Of a DNA stretch of 64,000 nucleotides, positions 63,873 through 64,000 are shown piece by piece; within the stretch, counting starts at the first letter, position 1, and each line of letters begins with the position of its first letter. This DNA is from Paenibacillus radicis (ex Gao et al. 2016) (GTDB lineage Bacteria; Bacillota; Bacilli; Paenibacillales; Paenibacillaceae): NCBI RefSeq assembly GCF_014641555.1, contig NZ_BMHY01000002.1:219809-283808 (forward strand), in the 5' to 3' direction. A program made the position numbers and the translations under genes. Below the pieces are notes generated by a model that worked only from the letters and a program-made list of their open reading frames with translations, did not search any database and had not been told where the DNA came from.

Positions 63873-64000
63873 ATGAAAGCAGCAAGCGCCAGCTTGGACT
63901 GGCTGAGCGACGCAACGGTATACCGGGTCAACCGGCTCGACGCGCATTCCGACCATCGATATTACAAGACCATGGATGAAGCGGAACGCAATACGCCGAT
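63873..64000 (+). CDS. N-terminal part of a GH2-type beta-galactosidase
   Basis: Only 42 codons are in the window. The segment VYRVNRLDAHSDHRYY matches the N-terminal start of a Paenibacillus-type GH2 enzyme (V-N-R-x-x-A-H-S-D-H). AGGGGGC stands upstream of the ATG. Its place after an importer suggests it cleaves the imported oligosaccharide. The family is inferred from the short opening only. Confidence 0.72.
   Translation, partial: MKAASASLDWLSDATVYRVNRLDAHSDHRYYKTMDEAERNTP

Overview
The window reads as a chromosomal segment of a Paenibacillus-like, low-to-mid GC Firmicute. The evidence is the gene content: four or five carbohydrate ABC importers without their own ATPase, paired with YesM/YesN-type two-component systems and AraC regulators; a huge S-layer-anchored glycosidase with three C-terminal SLH domains; strong AGGAGG-type ribosome binding sites; frequent TTG and GTG starts; and cre-like sites. 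There are no rRNA, tRNA, IS, prophage or CRISPR features that I can support.

Layout. 1-2985: end of a sugar-binding lipoprotein gene and a membrane AraC regulator. 3030-5026: MATE efflux pump and MarR regulator, both preceded by GTTAG/CTAAC inverted repeats. 5081-28910: a large plant-polysaccharide locus with a divergent AraC regulator, GH2 beta-galactosidase, two permeases, binding protein, a ~1900-residue S-layer glycosidase, histidine kinase and response regulator, GH105 hydrolase, and then a tight operon of class I aldolase, Gfo/Idh oxidoreductase, PfkB kinase, lyxose-isomerase-type cupin, DUF4432 mutarotase-like protein, DeoR regulator and a GyrI-like protein. 28911-36701: accessory stretch with small enzymes (GNAT, VOC, aminoglycoside-phosphotransferase fold, HD hydrolase), a TetR/epimerase pair, NamA-type ene-reductase and an AraC regulator. 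36907-40808: copper cluster csoR-copZ-copA plus a His-rich lipoprotein. 41167-42498: Lrp regulator and divergent metallo-hydrolase. 42575-50359: GH38 alpha-mannosidase with its ABC importer and a GntR/LacI-type regulator. 50425-51697: sigma factor and VOC protein. 52213-56411: two drug-efflux MFS pumps, each with its regulator (TetR, MarR) and recognisable operators. 57142-64000: a second YesN/YesM pair, binding protein, two permeases, and the start of another GH2 enzyme.

How the parts work together. The sugar loci follow one scheme: an extracytoplasmic sensor drives an AraC-type activator, which controls a lipoprotein-dependent importer and cytoplasmic glycosidases. In the largest locus the imported oligosaccharides would be cut by GH2 and GH105 enzymes, and the released sugar processed by the isomerase/oxidoreductase/kinase/aldolase operon. 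That combination resembles the logic of uronate (KduI-KduD-KdgK-Eda) catabolism but uses different protein families; it is the best candidate here for an undescribed pathway.

The second notable feature is two families of intergenic repeats built from short imperfect hairpins. Family 1 is a ~190-bp, four-unit element (units on CAAAATG/CATTTTG arms) present three times, near 29.1, 40.9 and 51.9 kb. Family 2 consists of GCGAA/TTCGC hairpin units; it forms a 285-bp tandem repeat at 32.4-33.1 kb and recurs, inverted, near 56.8 kb with a 60-bp core of identical length. All functional statements come from reading motifs in the sequence; no database search was run.
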